64,000 nucleotides of DNA from an uncultured Treponema sp. (GCA_937877535.1 CALFJF010000005.1:7724-71723), one strand, 5' to 3'. Positions 24,362 to 33,955 are shown, counted from the first letter of the stretch. The notes: generated from the sequence alone by a model not told the origin. A program made the numbers and translations.

Positions 24362-26308
24362 TTGGGAACTGAAAAGACTCGCACGATTCTTTCACATATT
24401 CATTCCCCAGCGGACGTACGCGCTCTAGGAAGTGAAAAAATTCCTGCGCTTGCCTCGGAAATCAGGCGAAAAATCATCGAGGTTGTGGGAAAAAACGGCG
24501 GTCATCTTGCGGGAAACCTTGGCGTTGTTGAGTTGACGATTGCGATTCACCGCGTTTTTGAAAGTCCGCGCGATGCAATCGTTTTTGACGTGAGCCATCA
24601 GTGTTATACGCACAAACTTTTGACGGGACGCGCCGACTCGTTCGACACGATTCGGCGACACAACGGCATTTCGGGGTTTACGCGGAGAAACGAAAGCGAA
24701 CACGATTTTTTTGACAACGGGCATGCCTCCACGTCCATTTCGCAAGGGCTGGGACTTCTTACTGCGTGGGAACTTGAAAAAAACGCAAACGAAAAACGGA
24801 AAGTCGTTGTTGTCATTGGCGACGGTGCGCTTACGGGTGGCATGGCTTTTGAGGCGTTGAGTCACGCAGGTCAACTGTGCAAAAATCTCATTGTTGTGTT
24901 GAACGACAATCAAATGTCAATTTCTGAAAACACGGGTGCGCTTTCGCGCTACATTTCCGCGCTCACAGTTTCATCGCCATATCAGCGGTTTCGCCGCGCC
25001 GTTGACGGAATCGTTGAGAAAATTCCAAACTCAAAACACCATATCGGAAAAATCATTGCGCGAATAAAACGGGCGGCAAAAGGCGCGCTTCTTTCGGAAA
25101 ATCTTTTTACAGACCTCGGATTTGAATATTTTGGACCGTTTGATGGACACGACGAAAAAAATCTTGAGCGCATTTTACGAAAAGCGAGAGAATTGAGTTC
25201 GCCCGTCGTGGTTCACGTGCGAACAAAAAAAGGAAAAGGCTACAGCCCCGCCGAAGACGACCCCGCGCATTATCATGGAATTGGTCCGTTTTTGATTTCG
25301 GGCGGAGATGTGGAAAAATTTGATTCCACGAGTTTTACCGAAGTTTTTTCGCGAGAAATCGTTTTGCTTGCAGAGAAAAATCCAAAAATCTGCGCGATTA
25401 CGGCGGCAATGGGAAAAGGCACGGGACTCGATTCTTTTCGCAGAAGATTTCCAGAGCGTTTTTTTGACGTGGGAATCGCGGAAGAACACGCCGTTACGTT
25501 TTCCGCGGGACTTTCCGCCGGTGGCATGATTCCCGTGGTGGCGATTTATTCCACGTTTATGCAAAGAGCCGTTGACCAAATTATCCACGACATCGCGCTT
25601 CCGCGTTTTCCGTGCGTAATCGTTCTTGATAGAGCAGGCGTAGTTCCGGGCGACGGCGAAACGCATCAAGGGCTTTTTGACATCGCGCTTTTTCTTCCCG
25701 TTCCGTTTGTTACAATGCTTTCTCCCGCCTCGGCTTCAGATTTACGAGAATGTCTTTCTTGGGCAACAAAAAGCGGAAAACCCGTTTTGATTCGCTGGCC
25801 AAAATCAAGTTGCCCAAGCGAATTGTTGCCTTTTTCTTCTCCCATCACAGACGAAAATGTGGCTCGTGGCATTCTTGTAAAAGGAAGCGAGTTTGAGAGC
25901 CTGCTTTACTCGGAACTCGAAGAATCCAATGCGCGTAGTGCGCTTATAATTACAACTGGAGGACTCTTTTGCGAGGCAATGCAAAGCGCGCGGATTCTTA
26001 TGCAACGAAAAATCCGCGCAGATATTTTTTCGCTCAGGTTTATAAAACCGCTCGATGTCTCGCATCTTTATTCCATTGCAAAACAGTACGACGCGGTGGT
26101 ATTCTGTGAAGACGGCGTACAAATCGGCGGAATTTCCATGTACGCGCTTTCAAAACTCCGCGACATTGGAAACGATGTTCCGCGTGCTCAAATCGTGGCT
26201 TTTCCTGACCGTTTTTTTTCGCAAGGAAGTCGCGATGAAATTCTTTCTGACGCGCTCGTTCTTCCAAAGCGAATTGCGGACGAAGCAGAAAAAATCATAC
26301 AATCGTGA
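24362..26308 (+). CDS. dxs: 1-deoxy-D-xylulose-5-phosphate synthase
   Basis: Condenses pyruvate and glyceraldehyde-3-phosphate with TPP to make DXP, entry to the MEP isoprenoid pathway. 648 residues, full length. Seen: N-terminal HIHSPADVRALGSEKIPALA in place of the usual I/D-x-P-x-D-L-K, FDVSHQCYTHKLLTGR (~78), TPP motif GDGALTGGMAFEALSHAG (~155) with LNDNQMSI, FGPFDGHD (~258), catalytic Glu in DVGIAEEHAVTFSAGL (~370), DRAGVVPGDGETHQG and a C-terminal transketolase domain. It uses a TTG start with GGGGGAG ahead. folP follows after 24 nt. A TPP enzyme, in a genome that imports thiamine (39-44 kb). Confidence 0.95.
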   Translation: MGTEKTRTILSHIHSPADVRALGSEKIPALASEIRRKIIEVVGKNGGHLAGNLGVVELTIAIHRVFESPRDAIVFDVSHQCYTHKLLTGRADSFDTIRRHNGISGFTRRNESEHDFFDNGHASTSISQGLGLLTAWELEKNANEKRKVVVVIGDGALTGGMAFEALSHAGQLCKNLIVVLNDNQMSISENTGALSRYISALTVSSPYQRFRRAVDGIVEKIPNSKHHIGKIIARIKRAAKGALLSENLFTDLGFEYFGPFDGHDEKNLERILRKARELSSPVVVHVRTKKGKGYSPAEDDPAHYHGIGPFLISGGDVEKFDSTSFTEVFSREIVLLAEKNPKICAITAAMGKGTGLDSFRRRFPERFFDVGIAEEHAVTFSAGLSAGGMIPVVAIYSTFMQRAVDQIIHDIALPRFPCVIVLDRAGVVPGDGETHQGLFDIALFLPVPFVTMLSPASASDLRECLSWATKSGKPVLIRWPKSSCPSELLPFSSPITDENVARGILVKGSEFESLLYSELEESNARSALIITTGGLFCEAMQSARILMQRKIRADIFSLRFIKPLDVSHLYSIAKQYDAVVFCEDGVQIGGISMYALSKLRDIGNDVPRAQIVAFPDRFFSQGSRDEILSDALVLPKRIADEAEKIIQS

Positions 26309-26332
26309 GCGATAATTTACTTTAAGGAATAA

Positions 26333-27178
26333 ATGATGGAAATACAGATTTCTGGACGAACAATAAAAAACTCGCTTCCCGCGCTCATTATGGGAATTGT
26401 AAACGTTACGGACGACTCGTTTTATTCTGAAAGCCGTGGCGGTTTTGCGCTTGCCCAAAAACTCATTGATGAAGGCGCGGACATAATCGACTTGGGCGCG
26501 GAATCGACTCGACCTGGAAGCACTTACGTTTCGGCGGACGAAGAAATCAAGCGGCTCGTTCCCGTTATTCGAGAAATCAGGAAATATTCTTCCGTGCCGA
26601 TTTCCGTTGATACAAGGAAATATTCTGTGATGAAGGCTATGCGCGAAGAAGGCGCGGACATTTTGAACGACGTTTCCGCGCTTTTGGACGAACCGCTTTT
26701 GGCGGATTTTTGCGCAAAGGAAAATCTCGGCGTGATTTTAATGCACAAGCGTGGAAATCCAGAAAATATGCAAAATGACACACAATACAGCGATGTTTTT
26801 AAGGAAGTTGACGATTTTTTGAGAAAACGAGCCGAATTTGCCATTGAAAGAGGAATAAACGAAAAAAATATCATCGTTGACCCAGGAATCGGTTTTGCAA
26901 AAGACGAAAAAGCGTGTCTTTCTTTGGTTTCAAAGTGCGGCTCTCTGTGCGACGGGCGATTTCCCGTTTTGATGGCACTTTCAAGAAAATCGTTTCTCGC
27001 TCGTTTTTCGCGTCACAGTTCTGCTCAAGGGCGGCTCGTTCCAACGGTTACCGCAAACCTTCTTTCGGTGCAAGCGGGCGCAAAAATCGTTCGCGTTCAC
27101 GATGTTTCAAGCGCGGTTGAATCGCTTTCCGTTTTGGGCGCGATTTGTGATTTTGGAACAAAAATCGAAAAAAATTGA
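26333..27178 (+). CDS. folP: Dihydropteroate synthase
   Basis: Joins p-aminobenzoate to dihydropterin pyrophosphate in folate synthesis. 281 residues, normal TIM barrel. Seen: MGIVNVTDDSFY (~21, with Asp where NVTPDSF is usual), IIDLGAESTRPGS (~50), VPISVDTRKYSVMKAM (~88), ADILNDVSAL (~106), GVILMHKRGNPENMQ (~130), VDPGIGFAKDEKA (~181) and SRKSFLARFS (~215). Both ATGs of ATGATG are possible starts; AAGGA is just upstream. The other folate genes are not in the window. Confidence 0.93.
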   Translation: MMEIQISGRTIKNSLPALIMGIVNVTDDSFYSESRGGFALAQKLIDEGADIIDLGAESTRPGSTYVSADEEIKRLVPVIREIRKYSSVPISVDTRKYSVMKAMREEGADILNDVSALLDEPLLADFCAKENLGVILMHKRGNPENMQNDTQYSDVFKEVDDFLRKRAEFAIERGINEKNIIVDPGIGFAKDEKACLSLVSKCGSLCDGRFPVLMALSRKSFLARFSRHSSAQGRLVPTVTANLLSVQAGAKIVRVHDVSSAVESLSVLGAICDFGTKIEKN

Positions 27179-27200
27179 GCGAGGAAATTCGGAGGTTTTT

Positions 27201-28016
27201 ATGTCCGCCTTGGACTCATTTTTGTCTTTTTATTCTGTCGTTGAACCAATAATCGACATTTTTGTGACGACCGCCGTGCTTTACGCCGTTTACGGAATTA
27301 TCGCGCGAACAAACGCTTTGCAATTAGTTCGCGCGGGCGTTGTGATTGTAATCGTTTACATTGCCGCCTACGTTCTTCGGTTGCACGTTCTTATGTGGGG
27401 ATTGCAAAAAATCGCACCCGCGCTCGCGCTTGTTTTGGCAATCGTCTTTCAACCAGAAATCCGAAAATTGCTTTTGAAAGTGGGGCAAATGGATTGGAAG
27501 CCTTTTGGTCAGCGAACAAAGCACACTTACGCCGACGCGGTTATCATTGCCGCCGAAACGCTTTCGCGGAAAAAGAAAGGAATGCTCGTTGTTTTTTCAA
27601 GAAATTCGCGGCTCGATAATTTTATTGAATCAGGAACGAGACTCGACGCGGATATTTCGAGTGCGCTTCTTGTAACGATTTTTTCGTTTGAAACGCCACT
27701 CCACGACGCGGCGTGCATTGTGGAAAATGGCAAAATCGTTGCGGCGGGGTGCTTTTTGCCGCTTTCGGAGCGAAACGACATAAAAAAGACGTTTGGAACG
27801 AGGCATCGGGCGGCTCTTGGAATGAGCGAGCAAACCGACGCAGTTGTGCTTGTTGTTTCTGAAGAAACGGGCGCAATGAGTCTTGCTTACGATTCCAAAT
27901 TCGACTACGACCTTTCAACTGGGCAGTTGACCGCAACGCTCAACAAATTGCTTGATGTTACGGACAAAAATAGAACAATAGAGAACACAATCGATGAAAG
28001 TATTTCAGTTAATTAA
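27201..28016 (+). CDS. cdaA: Diadenylate cyclase CdaA (c-di-AMP synthase) with variant DGA motif
   Basis: Makes the second messenger c-di-AMP from two ATP at the inner membrane. 271 residues: three transmembrane helices (~15-80), then the DAC domain (~100-250). The RHRAA motif is intact (GTRHRAALGMSEQTDAVV, ~190), as is VSEETG. The other signature, normally DGA, reads DAA here (ETPLHDAACIVENGKIVAAG, ~163-182), a Gly-to-Ala change in the loop that contacts the adenine. GGAGG at 27191-27195 supports the start. The 3' end overlaps the YbbR gene by 23 nt, the classic cdaA-cdaR pair. Whether the variant is active is open. Confidence 0.9.
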   Translation: MSALDSFLSFYSVVEPIIDIFVTTAVLYAVYGIIARTNALQLVRAGVVIVIVYIAAYVLRLHVLMWGLQKIAPALALVLAIVFQPEIRKLLLKVGQMDWKPFGQRTKHTYADAVIIAAETLSRKKKGMLVVFSRNSRLDNFIESGTRLDADISSALLVTIFSFETPLHDAACIVENGKIVAAGCFLPLSERNDIKKTFGTRHRAALGMSEQTDAVVLVVSEETGAMSLAYDSKFDYDLSTGQLTATLNKLLDVTDKNRTIENTIDESISVN

Positions 28017-28974
28017 AAGATTTTTTACAGAAAAGTTTGAGTTAAACGTTCCCGCTTTAGTCGTTTGTTTTGCGCTTTCGTGCTTTTTGTACTACGTGTA
28101 CCGCTCGCAGACGCTTCGGGAGCGGGCATTTACAGTGCCGCTCACCGTTATCGCGGAAAACGGAATCGTTCCCGCAGGTCCTCATAAAAGCGACGTGCAA
28201 GTCATCATAAAAGGAAATCCCGACGACGTGAACTCTTTGAGTGAGCGTGATTTTTCGGCATATCTTGACTTAAATTATGCTTCTTCTGGCGGAGAAGTCG
28301 ATGTTCCTGTTCTTCTTCGACTTTCTGACGAGGCGGGGCGAATCGTGTCGCTTGAAACGCGGTGCGTTCCAGGGCACGTTGTGTTGGCGGTTGAAGAAGA
28401 AGTTTCGGAACTTGTTTCCGTGGAACCGCAAATTATGGGGCTTTGCGCAAACGGTTTTGAAGTGAGTTCCGTTTCAATTTCGCCTCCGCAAATTCGCGTA
28501 ACCGGTCCGCGCTCTCGCGTTAGTTCGATTTCCGCTCTAAAGGCTGAAAGCGTGAGCGTTGACGGGGCAGAAAAAGACGTAAGCGCGGACGTTGGAATTG
28601 ACGGAAAACCAAAATTCTTAAAAATTGACTCGGAATCGTTTTCTGTGTTTGCCGAAATCGTTCCTGTAAAAAAGGCGCAAAAAATCGACCTTGTGCGCGT
28701 GAATCTTCAAAATATTCCTGAAAATCTCTTTGTTTCTTCTCAAACCGAAAATATTTCGCTTACGATTTACGGAAATCAATCTGAAGTTGAAAAATGGCGA
28801 CCTCCTCAAAACCTTGTAACGGCGGATTGCTCAAAAATTCGCTCGGCTGGCAGATTTGCAGTTCCCGTTTCCATAAATCTTCCAGCGAGATTTTCGCTTA
28901 CGGGAGAAGTTGCGCGGACTGTTTTTGTAACATTTCAAGAAAAGAAAATCGCAGAATCCGAGGAGGGCGAATAA
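27994..28974 (+). CDS. cdaR: YbbR-domain protein (CdaR-like regulator of CdaA)
   Basis: A 326-residue protein with one N-terminal transmembrane helix (ALVVCFALSCFLYYVY, ~20-36) and an extracytoplasmic part made of about three YbbR beta-domains, recognisable by repeated FTVPLTV, VSVEPQIMG and FAVPVSINLP strands and PPQIRVTGPRSRVSSI. In Firmicutes CdaR binds CdaA and tunes c-di-AMP output; the 23-nt overlap with cdaA supports the same pairing here. A short acidic tail ends the protein; acpS begins 5 nt later. Confidence 0.87.
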   Translation: MKVFQLIKRFFTEKFELNVPALVVCFALSCFLYYVYRSQTLRERAFTVPLTVIAENGIVPAGPHKSDVQVIIKGNPDDVNSLSERDFSAYLDLNYASSGGEVDVPVLLRLSDEAGRIVSLETRCVPGHVVLAVEEEVSELVSVEPQIMGLCANGFEVSSVSISPPQIRVTGPRSRVSSISALKAESVSVDGAEKDVSADVGIDGKPKFLKIDSESFSVFAEIVPVKKAQKIDLVRVNLQNIPENLFVSSQTENISLTIYGNQSEVEKWRPPQNLVTADCSKIRSAGRFAVPVSINLPARFSLTGEVARTVFVTFQEKKIAESEEGE

Positions 28975-28979
28975 AATAG

Positions 28980-29360
28980 ATGATTTTTGGAGTTGGCGTT
29001 GACATTGTAAAAATTGCCCGTTTTGAAAAATGGGCAAAAAATCCCGCCTTAATCGAGCGTTTTTTTAACGAACGTGAGCGACTTCCGTTGGGAGCAAAAG
29101 AACGGCGTTTTTCTGAGCATTACGCTGCGCGGTTTGCGGCAAAAGAAGCGTTTTCAAAGGCTTTGGGAACGGGGCTGTGCGGTTTTGCTCTTTCGGAAGT
29201 GTGGATTGAAAACAAAGAAAGCGGAGAGCCAAAAATCGTTCTTTCTGGAAATGCTCAAAAAAAAGTGGTGGAAAAAGCGGGAAGCGGGGCAAACGTTTTT
29301 GTTTCACTTTCTCACGAAAAAGAATTTGCCGTTGCGTTCGTTGTAATCGAGCGGCAATAG
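28980..29360 (+). CDS. acpS: Holo-[acyl-carrier-protein] synthase
   Basis: Transfers phosphopantetheine from CoA to apo-ACP, activating fatty acid synthesis. 126 residues, the normal size. Seen: N-terminal FGVGVDIVKIARFE with the Mg-binding Asp (~8), ARFAAKEAFSKALGTGL with the Glu ligand (~55), and the C-terminal FVSLSHEKEFAVAFVV. There is no strong ribosome binding site between cdaR and acpS (GAGGGCG at the cdaR end may serve), suggesting coupling. No ACP gene is in view. Confidence 0.93.
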   Translation: MIFGVGVDIVKIARFEKWAKNPALIERFFNERERLPLGAKERRFSEHYAARFAAKEAFSKALGTGLCGFALSEVWIENKESGEPKIVLSGNAQKKVVEKAGSGANVFVSLSHEKEFAVAFVVIERQ

Positions 29361-29410
29361 CAGAAAATCGTTTTTCGTCGTAAAATATCACAATCAAAAA
29401 AGGAGAAAAA

Positions 29411-30334
29411 ATGTACGCAAATGTAAAGAAAAAAGAGGCTCCCAAAAAGCCCTTAAAAATATCATATTGGTCAAAAACAAAATGCTACTGCCCCGTTTGT
29501 CGCCGCGATTTTGAAAAAGAGGAAATGCTTACGGGAAGCGGGCGCACAAACGCTGGCGACCTTACGGACGAACTTCATCGCTTGTATATTCCCACGGCAA
29601 AATACGGCGAAGTGTATCCTTTGATTTACGCGATTGGCGCGTGTCCAAAATGTCATCTCGCGCTTTTTTGGTCGGATTTTGAAGCAATCAAAGAAGACAA
29701 AAAAACGTTGACTGCGTTGCGGGACGATGACCAAACGCGCCGCGCGCAAGTTGAAACGATTTTTCCGCATTACAACTTAAAGCGCGAGCGGACGCTTCTT
29801 GATGGCGCGGCAATGTATTATCTTGCACTGCTTTCATACGAAAAAGTCGATTTAGGATATTCTCCCACAATAAAACGCGCGATAATTTCAATCAGGCTCG
29901 CTTGGCTTTGCAATCACATAAACGAAAAAGTGCCAGGGCGAAATTACGATTTTATCGCAAAGAATTTTTACAAAAAGGCGTTGTTTTTTTACGAGCAAAC
30001 GCTCGCGAATGAAACTTCGGGAGTTGAAGCGATTGGCGGAATTGGTTCTTTGGGACCCGACACGGATTTTAACTACGGGTACGACGGAATCATTTATTTG
30101 AACGCGATTCTTGAATACAAATACGGGCAAACAGAAGACCTCGCTTTGAGATTCAAAAAATTCGGAACGAACAAGCGTTCAATCGCTCGGATTTTTGGAA
30201 TCGGAAAAAAGAGCAAAGAAAAACCTGGTCCGCTTTTGAACGTTGCGCGAGAATTGTATGAAAAACTGAACAAAGAACTCAAAGACGCAAATTCAATCGA
30301 AGCGGAACTTGAAGACGAAGACGAAGAGGCGTAA
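29411..30334 (+). CDS. DUF2225 zinc-ribbon protein
   Basis: A 307-residue cytoplasmic protein with two Cys-x2-Cys pairs near the N-terminus, CYCPVCRRDF (~31) and IGACPKCHLALFW (~78), forming a zinc ribbon, followed by a helical TPR-like region (~120-270: YYLALLSYEKVDLG, IAKNFYKKALFFYEQTL) and a strongly acidic C-terminus. This layout fits the DUF2225 family, common in spirochaetes and Firmicutes, of unknown function. AAAGGAG precedes the ATG. truA begins 3 nt after its stop. Confidence 0.78.
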   Translation: MYANVKKKEAPKKPLKISYWSKTKCYCPVCRRDFEKEEMLTGSGRTNAGDLTDELHRLYIPTAKYGEVYPLIYAIGACPKCHLALFWSDFEAIKEDKKTLTALRDDDQTRRAQVETIFPHYNLKRERTLLDGAAMYYLALLSYEKVDLGYSPTIKRAIISIRLAWLCNHINEKVPGRNYDFIAKNFYKKALFFYEQTLANETSGVEAIGGIGSLGPDTDFNYGYDGIIYLNAILEYKYGQTEDLALRFKKFGTNKRSIARIFGIGKKSKEKPGPLLNVARELYEKLNKELKDANSIEAELEDEDEEA

Positions 30335-30337
30335 AGG

Positions 30338-31114
30338 ATGAGAAATATTCTTCTTTCCGTGTCTTATGACGGAACTGATTTTTGCGGTTGGCAACGGCAA
30401 GACGGCGGGGCAAACGGAAAACCGCTCCGAACAGTTCAAGCGGAAATGGAGAAGGCACTTTTGAAAGTCCACAAAAGTGCCGTTTCTCTTCACGGAAGCG
30501 GGCGCACGGATTCTGGTGTTCATGCGCGCGCGCAGGCGGCACATTTTTTTTCTCCCATAGATTCGATTCCTGTAAAAAATTATGTTTTTGCGCTCAATTC
30601 GTTTTTGCCGCGCGACGTTCGCGTAAACGCTGCCCGCGAAGTTCCTTTGGATTTTGATGCGCGTTTTTCTGCCACGAGCCGAACGTATAGGTATTTTTTT
30701 TGTTGTTCAGAAAGTCAATTCGCTTCGGAGAGCCGTTTTTCTTGGCACATAAAGCGGTTTCCAGACATAAAACGACTAAACGAAATGGCTTCCGTTCTTT
30801 CTGGCGAACTTGACTGCGCGTCGTTTGCTGCCGCAGGGGATGCGAGCATTTCAACAAATCGATTTATCGATTACGCGCATTTTTATCCCGAAGGCGAAAA
30901 ACTCATTTTTGAAATTCGAGCGAACGCATTTTTGTGGAAAATGGTGCGAACGCTTGCGGGAACGCTTTTGCAACTCGAAAAGCGCGGTGCGACAAAGGCT
31001 GAATTTCAAAAAATCCTTGAAAGTCGAAACAGAAAAAACGCGGGCGTTACCGCGCCTCCCGAAGGCCTTTTTCTTTGGAGCGTTGAATTCGACGGCGTGC
31101 GTCGGCATCCGTAG
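30338..31114 (+). CDS. truA: tRNA pseudouridine(38-40) synthase
   Basis: Isomerises U38-U40 in tRNA anticodon arms. 258 residues, normal. Seen: N-terminal LSVSYDGTDFCGWQRQ (~6), the catalytic-Asp motif GSGRTDSGVHARAQ (~53), FSATSRTYRYFF (~105) and the C-terminal FLWKMVRTLAGTLLQLEKR (~198), all TruA hallmarks. Coupled to the DUF2225 gene (3 nt). It converges on priA with a 6-nt gap and no terminator between them. Confidence 0.95.
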   Translation: MRNILLSVSYDGTDFCGWQRQDGGANGKPLRTVQAEMEKALLKVHKSAVSLHGSGRTDSGVHARAQAAHFFSPIDSIPVKNYVFALNSFLPRDVRVNAAREVPLDFDARFSATSRTYRYFFCCSESQFASESRFSWHIKRFPDIKRLNEMASVLSGELDCASFAAAGDASISTNRFIDYAHFYPEGEKLIFEIRANAFLWKMVRTLAGTLLQLEKRGATKAEFQKILESRNRKNAGVTAPPEGLFLWSVEFDGVRRHP

Positions 31115-31120
31115 TGTGTT

Positions 31121-33163
31121 TCACAAAAGGTCTGTGGGGTCTACGTCACATTCTATGTAGCACTGAGGGCTGTGCGTGTAGCAAAACAAAAATCGACTCG
31201 AAAGCAGTTGTAAAATCGAAATCGACGGACCGCGAAGTAAAATCTGCTGCCTGTAATTATCGTTGACTTTTGAAAGCGGACACTCCGAAGGACCCAAAAT
31301 TTCTGTCCAAAGGGCAGCCTTTTTGAGCGAATCGTTTTTTTCTTCGGAGAATTTTTTTGCAATTTCGTCCAAAATCGAGTGAAGCAAAACCGCCGCCGAT
31401 TCAGAAAAATCCACGGACGCTTTTTCCGACCGTGAGCGAAAAACGAGCCGCACAAGCCTTGAATATGGCGGAAAATTGGTCGCCTTTCTGATTTGGAGTT
31501 CTTCTTCATAAAATTGCGTCGTGTTTCCACAAACCGCCATAAAAACGGGTCCGCCGTTTGTTTGGTACGTTTGCACAAGGACTTTGCCGTCTGGAAAAAA
31601 TCGTCCCGCTCTGCCAGCAACTTGCGTGATAAGCGAAAACGTCCGCTCCGAAGAACGAAAATCTGGCAAATGCAAACCGATGTCGGCTTGAAGCACGCCC
31701 ACGAGTTTGAGTTTTGGAAAATTCAGCCCCTTTGCGACCATTTGCGTTCCCAAAAGAATGTCCCATTCACCTTTTTTGAATTCGTCGATTTTTTCGGGGA
31801 TTTTGCGCGTGCTTACGCTGTCGGTGTCAAGGCGCAAAATCCGCGCATTTGGAAATTTTGCTCGCGTTTCATTTTCAACGAATTCTGTTCCAAAACCCGA
31901 ATATCCAATGTCCAAAGAGCCACATTCGGGGCATTTTTGCAACTGTGGCACGCTCCAGCCGCAATAATGGCAACGAAGTCGCTTTTCTTTTTTGTGCAGC
32001 GTAAGCGAAACGGAGCAATTTTTGCATTTCATTTCAAATCCGCATGAAGCGCAGCGAAAATAATGCGAAAATCCGCGTCTATTCAAAAAAAGAATCGTTT
32101 GCCGTTTTTCTTTGAGCGCGTCATCGATTTCTTTTTTGAGTTCTGGAGAAATCGCCCCAGAGTCCTGCGGCACAAGCGACAAATCGACCGTGCGCACGTC
32201 TGGCATTGCGCCACCCGCGAGCCGCTTTGTAAGAATATGCGAAGAGATTTTTCCTTCTTTCATCAGTTTCCACGCTTCCACGCTTGGAGTCGCGCTTCCA
32301 AGCAAAAGCGGGATTTTTTTTTCTAAGCTCCTGTGCATTGCGCATTGCCGCGCGTGGTATCGCGGAGTTTCCCCCGATTTATACGAGCCGTCATGCTCCT
32401 CATCGATTATGATGAGCCCTAAATCGGGAACAGGCGCAAAAATCGCACTCCGCGCCCCCACCACAATTCTCGCTTCTTTTGACAAAATCCGATTCCATTC
32501 TTTGAGCCTTTGACTTGGCGTGAGAGCCGAATGAAGCACGGCAACTTGATTTCCAAATCGTGCCAAAACTGCCGAAACCGCTTGTCTTGTAAGGGAAATT
32601 TCTGGAACGAGATAAATAACTCCTTTTTCCGCTTCCAAAATTCGCTCGGCGACGCTCAAAAAAACTTCGGTTTTTCCCGTTCCCGTCGCTCCGTAAACGT
32701 AATGAAACAATTTTCCTTCGTTTTGACTTTTTTCAATTATTTCGTTTACGGCTTTTTTTTGCTCTTCGCTCAACGTTTTTTTTTGAAAATCGGCATCGAT
32801 TTCAAACGGCATTGAATCAAGCCCCGATTCTCGCCGCCCCGAAGGAATCATCGCGCTCAACGTTTCGCCCAGTGAACAAACGTAGAAATGGGAAATCCAG
32901 CGAGCAAGAGAAATCGTTTCTTTTGTGAAAACTGTTCTTTTGTCAACGACTTTTTTGATTTTGCGAATTTTTGAAGAATCGAATCCTAGATTGTGGGGCA
33001 GTTCGTCCATTTCGGAAACAACAAAGCCTTTCGCGCTCGAATTTCCAAAAGGAATGTCAACTCTAAAACCCACAAGAGAATCGTTTTCTTTTTCTTCGAG
33101 ATTTTGATAAATGAACGTTTGCGGGAGCGGACGATTTAAGGCAATTTCAAGATATTTTGCCAT
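31121..33163 (-). CDS. priA: Primosomal replication protein N' (replication restart helicase)
   Basis: Recognises stalled forks and reloads the replicative helicase. 680 residues, slightly shorter than the ~730 of E. coli. An N-terminal DNA-binding domain (LEIALNRPLPQTFIY; FVVSEMDE) is followed by helicase motifs: YGATGTGKTEVFLSV (~160), IIDEEHDGSYKSGETPRYH (~255), LLGSATPS (~288), GTEFVE (~430) and QVAGRAGRF (~520). The zinc module has four Cys pairs (CASCGFEMKCKNC, ~355, and CHYCGW, CPECGS). The start is immediately next to the stop of udg, so the pair is an operon. Confidence 0.94.
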   Translation of the reverse strand: MAKYLEIALNRPLPQTFIYQNLEEKENDSLVGFRVDIPFGNSSAKGFVVSEMDELPHNLGFDSSKIRKIKKVVDKRTVFTKETISLARWISHFYVCSLGETLSAMIPSGRRESGLDSMPFEIDADFQKKTLSEEQKKAVNEIIEKSQNEGKLFHYVYGATGTGKTEVFLSVAERILEAEKGVIYLVPEISLTRQAVSAVLARFGNQVAVLHSALTPSQRLKEWNRILSKEARIVVGARSAIFAPVPDLGLIIIDEEHDGSYKSGETPRYHARQCAMHRSLEKKIPLLLGSATPSVEAWKLMKEGKISSHILTKRLAGGAMPDVRTVDLSLVPQDSGAISPELKKEIDDALKEKRQTILFLNRRGFSHYFRCASCGFEMKCKNCSVSLTLHKKEKRLRCHYCGWSVPQLQKCPECGSLDIGYSGFGTEFVENETRAKFPNARILRLDTDSVSTRKIPEKIDEFKKGEWDILLGTQMVAKGLNFPKLKLVGVLQADIGLHLPDFRSSERTFSLITQVAGRAGRFFPDGKVLVQTYQTNGGPVFMAVCGNTTQFYEEELQIRKATNFPPYSRLVRLVFRSRSEKASVDFSESAAVLLHSILDEIAKKFSEEKNDSLKKAALWTEILGPSECPLSKVNDNYRQQILLRGPSISILQLLSSRFLFCYTHSPQCYIECDVDPTDLL

Positions 33164-33955
33164 TTATGCCTCCGCGTTTTCGTACTGTGGCTCAATTTCG
33201 CGGAGTTTTTCGCGAAAAATCTTGAGGTCTTCCCACGCCGTTCGCTTGTTTTCTGGAAAGCGCAAAAGTGCACTCGGATGATACGTTGCCAAAAGCGGAA
33301 TCCCGTTCAAAGAAAGAATTTGCCCGTGCAATTTCACAACGCCGTTACTCGTTTTGAGGAGATTTTTTAACGCTGTGCTTCCTGCTGCAAGAATCGCTTT
33401 TGGTTTTAGAATGGCAATTTGCGCGTCCAAAAAACTTCGGCACGCTTCGGCTTCGTCTAAAAACGGCGTTCGATTTTGTGGCGGGCGGCATTTTACGATG
33501 TTTGAAATATAGCAATTTTTGCTTCTTGAAAGTCCAATCGCGCCAAGCATTTTGTCCAAAAGTTGTCCCGCCGCGCCCACAAACGGTCTTCCCGTTGCGT
33601 CTTCCTCAGCCCCTGGTCCTTCTCCTACAACAAGCACGAGCGGATTTTTGACACCTTCTCCCAAAACTGTTTTGTTTCGAGTTTTGCACAATCGGCACCT
33701 GGAACACGAATCGATTTTTTGCGCGATTGAAAGCAATTTTTCTTCAACACTTCGATTTTCGTTTGGTTCTGGTTGCATTTTTTCTTGCTGTTGTGCGTTT
33801 TGAGCGATTGAAAGCGCGCCTTGTTCAATTTTTTGTTCTTCGTCGTCTAAAAGATTTGGCTTTTCGCGCGGAAAAGCGGGCGAGGAAATCGAATAAAAAG
33901 AATCCGAGGCGGTTTTTAGAAAATCGTAGAGCAAGGATTTTTGCACGTGCGTCAT
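33164..33955 (-). CDS. udg: Uracil-DNA glycosylase, family 4 (Fe-S type)
   Basis: Removes uracil from DNA. 263 residues: an N-terminal Gln/Glu-rich linker (~1-75), then the family-4 domain. Fe-S cysteines appear in CSRCRLC (~83), VKCRPPQNRTP (~153) and EACRSFL (~170). Catalytic motif 1 is GEGPGAEEDATGRPFVGAAG (~110-129); motif 3 is TYHPSALLR (~232). Spirochaetes often use this type rather than family 1. The ATG lacks a ribosome binding site and has TACAAT 7 nt upstream with an extended TGC, so probably leaderless. Followed directly by priA; complements dut. Confidence 0.92.
   Translation of the reverse strand: MTHVQKSLLYDFLKTASDSFYSISSPAFPREKPNLLDDEEQKIEQGALSIAQNAQQQEKMQPEPNENRSVEEKLLSIAQKIDSCSRCRLCKTRNKTVLGEGVKNPLVLVVGEGPGAEEDATGRPFVGAAGQLLDKMLGAIGLSRSKNCYISNIVKCRPPQNRTPFLDEAEACRSFLDAQIAILKPKAILAAGSTALKNLLKTSNGVVKLHGQILSLNGIPLLATYHPSALLRFPENKRTAWEDLKIFREKLREIEPQYENAEA

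Noticed and set aside
24425..24913. Minus-strand 162-codon frame inside dxs
   Set aside because: Antisense of well-conserved TPP-enzyme sequence.
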